A stretch of 64,000 bases of DNA from Sphingomonas sp. UV9 (GTDB lineage Bacteria; Pseudomonadota; Alphaproteobacteria; Sphingomonadales; Sphingomonadaceae): NCBI RefSeq assembly GCF_004101245.1, contig NZ_SCIN01000001.1, positions 1,352,546 through 1,416,545 on the forward strand. The letters are read 5' to 3'. This document shows, piece after piece, positions 51,458 through 60,287 of this stretch. Position 1 is the stretch's first letter. The number at the start of each line of letters is the position of its first letter. A program made the translations under genes and the position numbers. Below the pieces are notes generated by a model. The model saw nothing but the letters and a program-made list of their open reading frames with translations, had not been told where the DNA came from and made no database searches.

Positions 51458-51470
51458 CAAGGCCGATCCG

Positions 51471-52289
51471 ATGATCCTGCTGATACTCGCCGCACAAGCC
51501 GCAACATTGGGCGCGACCAACTATAGCGTCGACGCACCCATGCCCGCGCCAAAGGACGAACCGAGCTTTGCCGACGAGTTCGACGGCAAGGCGATCGACC
51601 AAGCCAAATGGCGCTTCGACGTGTCGCGCAATGCCGAGGGCTGGTATAATGACGAACGGCAATATTACGCGAAGGACCGCGCCGAGAATGCGCGGATCGA
51701 GGACGGCGCGCTGGTGATCGAGGCGCGGCGCGAGAGGTTGGACAAGACGCGGTTCGCCGATTGGGGCGGTCAGGCCTATACCTCCGCCAAGCTCGTCTCG
51801 CGCGAGCCGCGGGGATATGGCTTTTACGAGGTCCGGGCGAAATTGCCGTGCGGGCGCGGCAGTTGGCCGGCGATCTGGCTGCTACCTTCGGGCGGAAAAT
51901 GGCCCGACGAAGGCGAGATCGATATCATGGAGATGGTCGGGTGGAACCCGGGAACGGTCCACGCGACGCTGCATACCGGCGCGTTCAATCATGCCAAGGG
52001 CACGCAGCGCGGCGCCGAGACCCGCGTTGCGACGGCGTGCACGGCGTATCATCGCTATCAGCTGGACTGGCGCGCCGATACGATCACCATCGGCGTCGAT
52101 GGCCGCGCGATCATGCGCGTCGCCAACGACCAGCCCGGCGGCAAGGCTGCATGGCCGTTCACGCGGCCCTACAACCTGATCCTCAACCTCGCGGTGGGCG
52201 GCGATTGGGGCGGCCAGAAGGGGATCGACGACGCCGCATTCCCGCAGCGCATGGCGGTCGATTACGTGCGCTACTGGCGGCCGCGCTAA
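51471..52289 (+). CDS. Secreted GH16 beta-glucanase (laminarinase-like)
   Basis: 272 residues. A short signal peptide (MILLILAAQAATLGA) precedes a single GH16 jelly-roll domain. The catalytic motif is GEIDIMEMVG, giving the nucleophile Glu, the assisting Asp and the acid/base Glu in the E-x-D-x-x-E order typical of beta-1,3-glucanases. GYGFYEVRAKLPCGRGSWPAIWLLP and the C-terminal LNLAVGGDWGGQKG are family hallmarks. It starts 13 bp after the preceding exported-protein gene and is likely co-transcribed. It implies that locus 2 targets a beta-1,3 or mixed-linkage glucan. It converges with the MFS gene with stops overlapping by four bases. Confidence 0.94.
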   Translation: MILLILAAQAATLGATNYSVDAPMPAPKDEPSFADEFDGKAIDQAKWRFDVSRNAEGWYNDERQYYAKDRAENARIEDGALVIEARRERLDKTRFADWGGQAYTSAKLVSREPRGYGFYEVRAKLPCGRGSWPAIWLLPSGGKWPDEGEIDIMEMVGWNPGTVHATLHTGAFNHAKGTQRGAETRVATACTAYHRYQLDWRADTITIGVDGRAIMRVANDQPGGKAAWPFTRPYNLILNLAVGGDWGGQKGIDDAAFPQRMAVDYVRYWRPR

Positions 52290-53506
52290 CGCCGACCGCG
52301 TGCGGCCAGGATGATCCCCCCGCCGCACAGCGTCAGCGCAGCCAGTACCAGCATCACCGCATCGAAATCGGTCGGCGTCGCGAGCGCCCACGTCAGCGTC
52401 GGCCCGAGCAGGCCCGGCAGCGTGTTGGTCAGGTTCAGCAACCCCAGGTCGCGCCCCCGGTGGAGAGGGTTCGGCAGCAACTGCATCGCGAACGACGCGT
52501 GCAGCGCGAGAAACACCGACGCGCCCGTCGTGTAGATGCAGAACGCGACGGCGCCGCCCTCGAAACTCTGCGCGACGGCCATTCCAACAAGGCCTGCCGC
52601 CGCGACGATCGTGGCTGCGAAAAGCAACGGCTTGGTGCGCCCAGACCGATCCGCGAACCGGCCGATCACCACCGCGATCGGCAGCGGCAGCGTGTACGCA
52701 ACGAGCATTACCGTTCCCATCCGCGCCGCGATCGTGACCGGCGCCAGCGTCGGCGCGACGCTTTCCAGATAGTAGAAGAGGTAGACGAACAGCGCGCTGC
52801 CCGCGACCTGGACGAACAGGCGCGCGGTCCAAGCGAGCGCAAGGTCGCGGCGGAGTACGGCCTTCATCGGCGAGGTCGGATCGATCCGCGCCACCGGCCG
52901 CGGCGTGGTCAGCAATAACGGCACGATGCCGCAGGCCATTACGAGCGGCACGATGGTCAGGCGCGCCGTTTCACCCAGGCCGGTCGCCGCGAGCAACACC
53001 GCCGTCAGCGCCGACGCCACGGGGTTCGCCATCGCCAGCAATCCGCCGGCCACGCCCTTTTGCGCATCGGGCACTTCGTCGGCCATGATCGCGAGCAGGG
53101 GCGCCAGCACCGCGTTCACCGCGACCTGGAACGCGACCACCGCGAGGATCAGTTCGGCCGGCGTCGCGGCAATGGCCATCGCCGCATAGGCTATCGCGGT
53201 GGCGATCACACCACCGCCCAACCATCCCCGGCGCCCCCTGCCCCGTTCGACGGCGCGATCGCTGAGCCATCCGAACGCGATGTTCGACACGCTTGCCGCT
53301 ACTGCCCCTGCAACGACGATCGCGGTGAGGGTGCCCAGCCGGTCTGTGCCCGCGACCATGTCGACCTTGATCGGCAGCAGCAGTGTCAGCAACGGGAGAT
53401 AGCCGACGACTCCGCCAGCATAGGCGAGCGCGAAGATCAGCAGGAAGACGGTCGAGCGACGGTCGGAGCTGCGCGCGGAAAAGCGGGAAGCGGGAGGGCG
53501 CGCCAT
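52286..53506 (-). CDS. MFS transporter of locus 2
   Basis: 406 residues, about twelve membrane spans. SNIAFGWLSDRAVERGRGRRG carries the loop 2-3 motif, and ADRSGRTKPLLFAATIVAAAG the second-half copy. The first helix starts TVFLLIFALAYAGGVVGYLP. The start MARPPASRF at 53506 is preferred; open codons upstream reach into the operator region and are not family-like. It diverges from the locus 2 receptor gene across three candidate operators, so it is probably the inner-membrane carrier for the glucan oligomer. Its exact family is unclear and it is not the SLC45 type used in locus 1. Confidence 0.82.
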   Translation of the reverse strand: MARPPASRFSARSSDRRSTVFLLIFALAYAGGVVGYLPLLTLLLPIKVDMVAGTDRLGTLTAIVVAGAVAASVSNIAFGWLSDRAVERGRGRRGWLGGGVIATAIAYAAMAIAATPAELILAVVAFQVAVNAVLAPLLAIMADEVPDAQKGVAGGLLAMANPVASALTAVLLAATGLGETARLTIVPLVMACGIVPLLLTTPRPVARIDPTSPMKAVLRRDLALAWTARLFVQVAGSALFVYLFYYLESVAPTLAPVTIAARMGTVMLVAYTLPLPIAVVIGRFADRSGRTKPLLFAATIVAAAGLVGMAVAQSFEGGAVAFCIYTTGASVFLALHASFAMQLLPNPLHRGRDLGLLNLTNTLPGLLGPTLTWALATPTDFDAVMLVLAALTLCGGGIILAARGRR

Positions 53507-53601
53507 GTCTATCTCTAAGCCGCCCGAGCCGGGACAGGCAACTGCCCCGCGGGGGCAATGCGGCTGTTGCGTCATAGCCACTATCGACAGCCAAATTTTG
53601 A

Positions 53602-53667
53602 GAACGTTCACAACTGTAGCGCTACCGCGCTTGACACAGTGTTACGAAATGCGAAGTGAACGTTCAC
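53602..53667. promoter_or_regulatory. Operator cluster and promoter before the locus 2 receptor
   Basis: Three palindromes lie in the divergent region: GAACGTTCAC (53602-53611), GTAGCGCTAC (53616-53625) and GTGAACGTTCAC (53656-53667). The first and third share the GAACGTTC core with centres 56 bp apart. TTGACA at 53631-53636 is a -35 box; the third palindrome covers where the -10 would lie. GTAGCGCTAC resembles operators of LacI-type regulators in Xanthomonas carbohydrate loci (xyl-box pattern TGGTAGCGCTAACA). The LacI gene at the end of the locus is the likely binder. Confidence 0.6.
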
Positions 53668-53709
53668 GGGAAGGCGCAGGTCATAGCGCCGTCACAGGGG
53701 AGGATTACC

Positions 53710-56700
53710 ATGCGTGGCTTCGCAGCTCGCTCGCTTTCGCGGTTTGTCATCGGCACTTCGGCACTGGCGCTCGTCGGTCTGCCGGGTATCGCCTGGGCGC
53801 AGGACGCCGCCGCCACGGTCGGCAATCCCGGCCCGTCGGACATCGCCCCGCAGGCCACCCCCGCCGATCCGAACGAGACCACCGACGACATCGTCGTGAC
53901 CGGCATCCGCGCATCGCTGCGCGAGGCGATCGATATCAAGCGCAACGGCCAGGGCGTCGTCGACGCGATTTCGTCGGAAGATATCGGCAAGTTCCCCGAC
54001 ACCAACCTCGCCGAGTCGTTGCAGCGCATCACCGGCGTGTCGATCGACCGCTCGAACGGCGAAGGCTCGACCGTCACCGTCCGCGGCTTCGGTCCCGAAT
54101 ATAACCTCGTCACGCTGAACGGTCGCCAGATGCCGACCTCGACGCTTGGCGACGGCGCCAGCGCACCCGCCTCGCGCTCGTTCGACTTCGCCAACCTCGC
54201 CTCCGAAGGCGTCGCCGCGGTCGAGGTCTACAAGACCGGCCGCGCTGCAGTCCCGTCGGGCGGCATCGGCTCGTCGATCAACATCCGCACCCCCCGCCCG
54301 CTCGACAAGCCGGGCACGCGCGGCAGCATCGCCGCCAAGGGCGTGCTCGACAGCTCGCGCAACGGCAAGGACCCGATCACGCCGGAAGTGTCGGGCATCC
54401 TGTCCACCACCTTCGCCGATGACCGGATCGGCGTGCTGTTCAGCGGCTCTTACCAGCGTCGCAAGGCGAGCAACAATTCCTCGGGTGTCGGCTTCCGCGA
54501 CGGGTTCCTCGGCGCCGAGAACAACTGGGGCACGCTCGCACAGCCGGGTACGCCGGGCGCCGCGAACATCACCAATCGCCCCGGCCCGACCGACGTCTAC
54601 GAGATCCCGCAGAGCGCGAACTACAACGTCGTCGACATCGACCGCGAGCGCATCAACGGCCAGCTCGTGTTGCAGGCCAAGCCGACCGACACGCTGACCG
54701 CGACGCTCGACTTCACCTATTCGAGCAACAAGGTCGAGGTGCGCGACAGCAGCGTCGGGATCTGGTTCAACTTCGGCGATACGCGCAGCGCGTGGACCGA
54801 CGGCCCCTCGGCCGGCCCGCTTTTCTACGCGGAGAATTTCGCGCCCGGCAAGGATCTGTCGTACAGCAGCGCGCTCAGCGCCAACAAGTCCGAGAACAAG
54901 TCGCTCGGCGGCAACCTGACTTGGGAAGCGCCCGGCAACGTCACGATGTCGCTCGACGCGCACCACTCGACCGCCGTCTCCAAGCCGACCAACGATTACG
55001 GCAGCAGCACGTCGATCGGTGGCGCGATCTTCGGCGTGCAATCACAGACGCTCAATTTCGAGAACGACCTGCCGATCATCTCGTACCAGATGTATCCGGG
55101 TATCGACCCGCTCAACGCGTCGCTGATCACGCCGACCGGCAACGCCTTCCGCAACGCCTTTTTCAAGGACGAGATCAACCAGCTGCAGCTGAAGGGTCAT
55201 TACGATCACGACGGCGACTTCCTGAGCAGCATCGACTGGGGCTTCTCCTATGTCGATAACAAGGTGCGCTCGGCCTACGGCTTCATCCAGAACGAGACCT
55301 GGGGTGGCATCGACCCGCGCGGCGCGTCGTTCGGCGCGGCCGCAGTACCCGACGATTTCTTCACGCTCACCAGCCTGCCCGACAAGTTCAAGGGCGTAGC
55401 CGGTTCGAACGACCCTGCGCTGCCGCCATCGATCTACACGTTCAAGTTCGAGCAGGTGGCCGAGCTGCTGCGCTCGCAATATGGTATCTGCAGCGCCCCG
55501 CAGACGGGTGTCGCGGCCCCCGGCACCTGCCTCGCCAACTACACCAACGATCGCCGCATCCGCGAACAGACGATCTCGCCGTACATCCAGTTCAACACGA
55601 AATTCACCGTGTTCGACATGTCGGCGCACATCATCGGCGGCGTCCGCTACGACGAAACGCAGGTGAACTCGTCGGCGCTGGTGCCGATCCCGAACGGCAC
55701 GCGCTGGACGGGCGCGAACGAATTCGCGCTCACCTACGGGGCCAATTCGTTCACCTCGCTGAAGGGCAAATATAACAACTGGTTGCCCGCGGTCGATTTC
55801 GACATCGAACCGCTCCGCAACGTCAAGCTGCGCGCCTCGTACAGCCATACCATCACGCGCGCGGATTACGGCAGCCTGCAGGGCGGCCTGAACATCGACT
55901 CCAACCCGCGCATCGGCGGCGGCACCGGCAGCCAGGGCAACCCGAACCTGCTGCCCTTCAAGTCGAAGAACATCGATCTGTCGGCAGAATGGTATTACGG
56001 CCCCGAAAGCTACATTTCGGCCGGGTACTTCAACAAGGACGTGAAGAACTTCATCGGCACGAACCAGCTGAACACGCCCGCATTCAACCTCCGCAACCCG
56101 GGCTCGGGCCCACGCTATCGCCAGGCGGTGGCAGCACTCGGCACGACCGACAATCTGCAGGTGCGCGATTACATCCTGCGCAACTTCCCGACCTCGTCGC
56201 AGGTCACTGGCACCAGCGATTCCGGCCTGCTGAACGGCAACATCTTCGGCCTGCCCGAAGACGATTTGTTCAACTTCCAGCTCAGCCAGCCGTTCAACAG
56301 CGACCAGACGGCAAACATCAACGGCTGGGAATTCGCGATCCAGCACCGGCTGTGGGAAACCGGGCTCGGCGTCATCCTGAACTACACGATCGTCAATGGC
56401 GACGCCAAATACGACAACACGGTCGATCCGAATGTCGGCCAGTTCGCACTGACCGGGCTGAGCGACAGCGCCAACGCGGTCGCTTATTACGACAAGAACG
56501 GACTCCAGGCGCGTGTCGCGTACAACTGGCGCGGCGAGTTCTATGCGGGTGGTGCGTTCGACCCGACCTATGTCGAGGCGTACGGTCAGATCGATGCGAG
56601 CGCGAGCGCGGAGCTGAAGAAGGGGCTGGCGGTGTTCGTCGAGGCGATCAACCTCACCGGCCAAGGTCGCCGCGGTCATCGTCGCTCGGACAATTTCGTC

Positions 56701-56757
56701 ACCTTCGCGCAGCCCGGCTTTGCGCGCTACTCGGCGGGCATGCGCTTCACCTTCTGA
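53710..56757 (+). CDS. TonB-dependent receptor of locus 2
   Basis: 1015 residues, outer membrane. The ATG has GGGGAGGA 5 nt upstream. The signal peptide ends LVGLPGIAWAQ near residue 31. The TonB-box-like TTDDIVVTGIRASLREAID leads to the plug (FPDTNLAESLQRITGVSIDR, TVTVRGFGPEYNLVTLNGR). The barrel ends in the aromatic ARYSAGMRFTF. It belongs to the same Xanthomonas/Caulobacter family as the locus 1 receptor but is clearly diverged, so a different glucan is likely; the linked GH16 enzyme suggests a beta-glucan oligomer. It is followed by a nested repeat, then by halogenase, SapC, cupin and halogenase genes. Confidence 0.95.
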   Translation: MRGFAARSLSRFVIGTSALALVGLPGIAWAQDAAATVGNPGPSDIAPQATPADPNETTDDIVVTGIRASLREAIDIKRNGQGVVDAISSEDIGKFPDTNLAESLQRITGVSIDRSNGEGSTVTVRGFGPEYNLVTLNGRQMPTSTLGDGASAPASRSFDFANLASEGVAAVEVYKTGRAAVPSGGIGSSINIRTPRPLDKPGTRGSIAAKGVLDSSRNGKDPITPEVSGILSTTFADDRIGVLFSGSYQRRKASNNSSGVGFRDGFLGAENNWGTLAQPGTPGAANITNRPGPTDVYEIPQSANYNVVDIDRERINGQLVLQAKPTDTLTATLDFTYSSNKVEVRDSSVGIWFNFGDTRSAWTDGPSAGPLFYAENFAPGKDLSYSSALSANKSENKSLGGNLTWEAPGNVTMSLDAHHSTAVSKPTNDYGSSTSIGGAIFGVQSQTLNFENDLPIISYQMYPGIDPLNASLITPTGNAFRNAFFKDEINQLQLKGHYDHDGDFLSSIDWGFSYVDNKVRSAYGFIQNETWGGIDPRGASFGAAAVPDDFFTLTSLPDKFKGVAGSNDPALPPSIYTFKFEQVAELLRSQYGICSAPQTGVAAPGTCLANYTNDRRIREQTISPYIQFNTKFTVFDMSAHIIGGVRYDETQVNSSALVPIPNGTRWTGANEFALTYGANSFTSLKGKYNNWLPAVDFDIEPLRNVKLRASYSHTITRADYGSLQGGLNIDSNPRIGGGTGSQGNPNLLPFKSKNIDLSAEWYYGPESYISAGYFNKDVKNFIGTNQLNTPAFNLRNPGSGPRYRQAVAALGTTDNLQVRDYILRNFPTSSQVTGTSDSGLLNGNIFGLPEDDLFNFQLSQPFNSDQTANINGWEFAIQHRLWETGLGVILNYTIVNGDAKYDNTVDPNVGQFALTGLSDSANAVAYYDKNGLQARVAYNWRGEFYAGGAFDPTYVEAYGQIDASASAELKKGLAVFVEAINLTGQGRRGHRRSDNFVTFAQPGFARYSAGMRFTF

Positions 56758-56765
56758 GAAGGCAT

Positions 56766-56889
56766 ATCTTCCCCCGCCAAGGGGGGGTGGCAGGCGCCAG
56801 CCTGACGGAGGGGGAGGAAATGATAACGATCGTTCCGTGTCCGCCCCCTCCGTCGCCTAAGGCGCCACCTCCCCCTGGCGGGGGAGGAT
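56766..56889. repeat. Nested inverted repeat family, copy 5 of 5
   Basis: Same design as copy 1 with slight decay in the left outer arm (ATCTTCCCCCGCCAAGGGGG). Inner arms are intact and the apical part contains the palindrome AACGATCGTT. It lies between the locus 2 receptor gene and halogenase 3, where it may affect read-through. Confidence 0.86.
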
Positions 56890-56914
56890 CGGGTGTCTTG
56901 AGGCGCCGCTCTAG

Positions 56915-56942
56915 CGTCATCCTGACTTTCATCAGGATGACG
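56915..56942. repeat. 11-bp perfect inverted repeat
   Basis: CGTCATCCTGA (56915-56925) and TCAGGATGACG (56932-56942) flank CTTTCA. It stands 48 bp before halogenase 3 and, with copy 5 of the nested repeat, fills the 233-bp gap after the receptor gene. Confidence 0.75.
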
Positions 56943-56990
56943 GGTTAAGCTACGGTCAGTGCACGCGTTTAAGGAAACAGGCAGCAGACG

Positions 56991-58541
56991 ATGGACGAGC
57001 CGATCGCCAACATCGTGATCGTCGGCGGCGGCACCGCCGGCTGGCTCGCCGCCTGCCTGATCGCCGCGCGGGCCGATCCCGGCGCCGCCCGACCGATCCG
57101 CGTCACGCTGGTGGAATCCCCCGACGTCGCGACCATCGGAGTCGGCGAAGGCACCTGGCCGACGATGCGCCGGACGCTCGAACGGATCGGCATCACCGAG
57201 ACCGACTTCCTGCTGGCCTGCGACGCCGCGTTCAAACAGGGCTCGCGCTTCGATGGCTGGCGGACGGGCTCGACCGACGACAGCTATTTCCACCCCTTCA
57301 CCGCGCCGGTCGAGGGCGACCCGCGCGACATCGTCGCGGCCTGGGCCGAGCACGGCGACCGGTTCGCTGACTCGGTCGGTGCGCAGGCCGAACTCTGCCG
57401 CCAGCACCTCGCACCCCGGCAACGCGTGATGCCCGATTATGCCGGCACGCAGAATTACGCGTACCATCTGGATGCCGGAAAGCTCGCCGCGCTGCTCATG
57501 CGCCATGCGACCGAGCGGCTGGGCGTGCGCCATGTCCGCGATCACGTCATCGGGATCGATGCGACCGAGGACGGCGACATCGCCGCGGTCCGCACGCGCG
57601 CGTCGGGCGCGATTCCCGGCGACCTGTTCCTCGACTGCACCGGCCACGCCGGGCTGCTGATCGGCGCGCATTACGGCGTCGCGACCGTCGATCGCGGCGG
57701 CGAACTGTTCAACGACCGTGCGCTGGCGGTGCAGATGCCGGTCGCGCCCGACAGCGCGATCGCCTCGCAGACCAACGCCGCCGCGCATGCAGCGGGCTGG
57801 ATCTGGGACATCGGCCTGCCGACCCGGCGCGGCATCGGCTGCGTCTATTCATCCGCACATCTGAGTGACGATGCGGCGGCAGACACGCTGACCCGCTACC
57901 TGCGCGCCACCGCGCCGGACGCGCCAACGCCGTCGTTCCGCCAACTCCAGTTCCGATCGCGCCACCGCGAACGCTTCTGGCACCGCAATTGCCTAGCGGT
58001 CGGGCTCTCCGCCGGCTTCCTCGAACCGCTCGAAGCGTCGGCGATCGTGCTGATCGAACTGTCGCTCGACGCGCTGCTCGACAACTTCCCCGCCACCCGC
58101 GGCACGATGGATATCCACGCCGACCGCTTCAACACGCTGTTCCGCTATCGCTGGGACCGGATCGTCGAGTTCCTGAAGCTGCATTACGTACTGAGCGAAC
58201 GCGACGAACCCTATTGGCGCGACCACCGCGATCGGGCGTCGATCCCGCCGCGGCTGGCCGACTTGCTGCAACTCTGGCGCCACCAGCCGCCGTCGCGCGC
58301 CGATTTTCCGATGATCGACGAGGTCTTTCCCGCCGCCAGCTATCAGTATGTCCTGTACGGGATGGGGTTCCCCGCCCCGCCCCGCGGACCGATCGCCACC
58401 GCCGACCGGTCGCGCACGAACGGCTTGCTGGCGAAGGTCGATCAGCGCAGGCGTATGCTGACCGCTGGCCTGCCGACCAATCGCGCCTATCTCGATGCCC
58501 TGCGGCATGCCACCCTGCCCGCCATGGAACCGATATCCTGA
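56991..58541 (+). CDS. Flavin-dependent tryptophan-halogenase-like protein 3 (altered signature)
   Basis: 516 residues. FAD motif GGGTAGW at residues 12-18; the lysine position is kept (K82 in AAFKQGSRFDGW). The halogenase signature is altered: W270-I-W272-D-I274-G275, so the proline of W-x-W-x-I-P is lost. PLESTS is replaced by PLEASA. The protein therefore keeps the fold and the key Lys and Glu but has lost a residue that shields flavin from acting as a monooxygenase in true halogenases; it might be an oxygenase or oxidase. An AAGGAAA site precedes the ATG. The next gene (SapC) starts on its last base. Confidence 0.85.
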   Translation: MDEPIANIVIVGGGTAGWLAACLIAARADPGAARPIRVTLVESPDVATIGVGEGTWPTMRRTLERIGITETDFLLACDAAFKQGSRFDGWRTGSTDDSYFHPFTAPVEGDPRDIVAAWAEHGDRFADSVGAQAELCRQHLAPRQRVMPDYAGTQNYAYHLDAGKLAALLMRHATERLGVRHVRDHVIGIDATEDGDIAAVRTRASGAIPGDLFLDCTGHAGLLIGAHYGVATVDRGGELFNDRALAVQMPVAPDSAIASQTNAAAHAAGWIWDIGLPTRRGIGCVYSSAHLSDDAAADTLTRYLRATAPDAPTPSFRQLQFRSRHRERFWHRNCLAVGLSAGFLEPLEASAIVLIELSLDALLDNFPATRGTMDIHADRFNTLFRYRWDRIVEFLKLHYVLSERDEPYWRDHRDRASIPPRLADLLQLWRHQPPSRADFPMIDEVFPAASYQYVLYGMGFPAPPRGPIATADRSRTNGLLAKVDQRRRMLTAGLPTNRAYLDALRHATLPAMEPIS

Positions 58542-59263
58542 TGCCCGACCACGCCATCCTCACCGCCGACGACCACCGCGACCTGCGGATCCGCACCGAC
58601 CGCGCGCCCGAACTGGGCGACGGACTCATGGCGTGCATCACCGTCCCGAGCGAGTTCCGCCGCGTCCAGACCGACTATCCCATCCTGTTCCAGCGCGATC
58701 CGGCGCAGGGCAGCGTCACCGCCGTCGCGCTGTTCGGGTTCGAGGAAGGCGAGAATCTGTTCCTCGCCGATGGCCGCTGGGACGCGCGCTATCGCCCGCT
58801 CGCGATCGACAGCCAGCCCTTCCTCGTCGGCCGCGGCGCCGACGGCTCGGACGTGCGGCAAGTGCATATCGACATGGCCAGCCCGCGGATCGCCGGGGAC
58901 AGCGGCGAAGGCATGCGGGTGTTCGACGATACCGGCCGCCCGACGCCGTATCTCGAACGGATTGCCGACCAGCTCCGCGCGCTCGACACCGACTTCGTGG
59001 CCTCCGCCGATTTCTTCGCGGCGTTGCAGCGGTATGATCTGCTCGAACCGCTGACGCTGGACGTCACGCTCGACGACGGCGCAAAGAACCGGCTGGTCGG
59101 ATTCCACGTGATCGACGAGGATCGGCTGGTCGCGCTCGACGACGCTGCGGTCGCGGACCTGCATGCGGGCGGCCATCTGATGCCGATCTTCATGGCGCTC
59201 GCCGCGCTCGGCAACATCGGCGCGCTGATCGCGCGCAAGAACCGCCGGATCGCACATGGCTGA
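58541..59263 (+). CDS. SapC-family protein
   Basis: 240 residues, cytoplasmic by sequence. The stretch HRDLRIRTDRAPELGDGL, then EFRRVQTDYPILFQRDP and ALFGFEEGENLFL, is typical of the SapC family regularly found beside TonB receptors and halogenase-like genes in Caulobacter, Sphingomonas and Xanthomonas. The name comes from a Campylobacter surface-array gene; no biochemical function is established for this branch. No enzyme motif is visible. Its start shares one base with the halogenase 3 stop (CTGATG), and the next gene overlaps by 8 bases, so the set is translated as one unit. Confidence 0.85.
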   Translation: MPDHAILTADDHRDLRIRTDRAPELGDGLMACITVPSEFRRVQTDYPILFQRDPAQGSVTAVALFGFEEGENLFLADGRWDARYRPLAIDSQPFLVGRGADGSDVRQVHIDMASPRIAGDSGEGMRVFDDTGRPTPYLERIADQLRALDTDFVASADFFAALQRYDLLEPLTLDVTLDDGAKNRLVGFHVIDEDRLVALDDAAVADLHAGGHLMPIFMALAALGNIGALIARKNRRIAHG

Positions 59264-60287
59264 GGCCAGACCTGGCATCTTCGCGCAGATGGCAGACGTT
59301 CGCGAAGTCACGGTCGACGGCCCCGCCGAGCTCGACGTCCGACTGCGCGAGGCGACGACGCCGTTCGTCGTGCGCGGGCTGATCGCCGACTGGCCGATGG
59401 TGCAGGCCGGGCGCCGATCGTCACGGGCGGCGCGCGACTATATCCAGCGCCATGCGCGCGACCTGCCCTTCGCAGTCTCGGTCGGCACGCCGGACAGCGG
59501 CGGGCGGCTGTTCTACGACGACGCGCACGCGATGAACTTCCAGATGCTGCGCGCGAAATTGCCCGAGATCTTCGCGCGGATCGACGCGAACGAAGGCGCG
59601 GCAGACGCGCACGCGATCTATCTCGCCTCGATCGATATGCATCAGTTCTTCACCGGGCTGCACGAGGCGAACCATGTCGATCTGGGCGCGCGGACGCCGC
59701 TCGCCAGCATCTGGATGGGCACGCCGACACGCATCGCGGCGCATAACGACGTGCCCGACAATCTGGCCTGCGTCGCGGTCGGCCGACGGCGCTTCACGGT
59801 GTTTCCGCGCGACCAGTTCAGCAACCTGTATCTCGGGCCGGTCGACAACACGCCGGCAGGCCGCGCGGTCAGCATGGTCGATTTCCACGATCCGGATTAC
59901 GCCACACACCCGCGGTTCCGCGAGGCGCTGGCGCATGCGCAGGTCGCCGAGCTCGAGGCGGGCGATGCGCTCTACATCCCGGCGATGTGGTGGCATCATG
60001 TCGAGGGGCTGTCCGACTTCAACGTGCTGGTGAATTACTGGTGGCGCGAAAGCCCGCGCTGGCTCGGCCAGCCGCAGGATGCGCTCAACCACGCGATGCT
60101 GGCGATCCGCGACCTGCCCGCCGACGAGAAGCAGCATTGGCGCGAGATGTTCGACCATTATGTCTTTTCGAACGGCCCCGAGGTCGTCGCGCACATTCCC
60201 GAATCTGCGCGTGGCGTGCTCGCACCGTTGACCCCCGACAGCGCCGGCCGCCTCCGCGCCTTCCTCCTGAGAGCCCTCAGCCGATGA
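59256..60287 (+). CDS. JmjC/cupin-8-type Fe(II) oxygenase-like protein
   Basis: 343 residues. The fold is the JmjC-like cupin related to the asparaginyl hydroxylase FIH. The N-terminal TTPFVVRGLIADWPMVQAG is the standard opening, the facial triad is H163 and D165 in AAHNDVPDN with H247 or H248 in WWHHVEGL, and FTVFPRDQFSNLYLGPVDN lies between them. It is therefore likely a 2-oxoglutarate-dependent hydroxylase acting on a protein or small molecule. It overlaps SapC by 8 bases and halogenase 4 by 4 bases (ATGA). The halogenase, hydroxylase and SapC combination recurs in this group of bacteria, but its substrate is unknown. Confidence 0.87.
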   Translation: MAEARPGIFAQMADVREVTVDGPAELDVRLREATTPFVVRGLIADWPMVQAGRRSSRAARDYIQRHARDLPFAVSVGTPDSGGRLFYDDAHAMNFQMLRAKLPEIFARIDANEGAADAHAIYLASIDMHQFFTGLHEANHVDLGARTPLASIWMGTPTRIAAHNDVPDNLACVAVGRRRFTVFPRDQFSNLYLGPVDNTPAGRAVSMVDFHDPDYATHPRFREALAHAQVAELEAGDALYIPAMWWHHVEGLSDFNVLVNYWWRESPRWLGQPQDALNHAMLAIRDLPADEKQHWREMFDHYVFSNGPEVVAHIPESARGVLAPLTPDSAGRLRAFLLRALSR

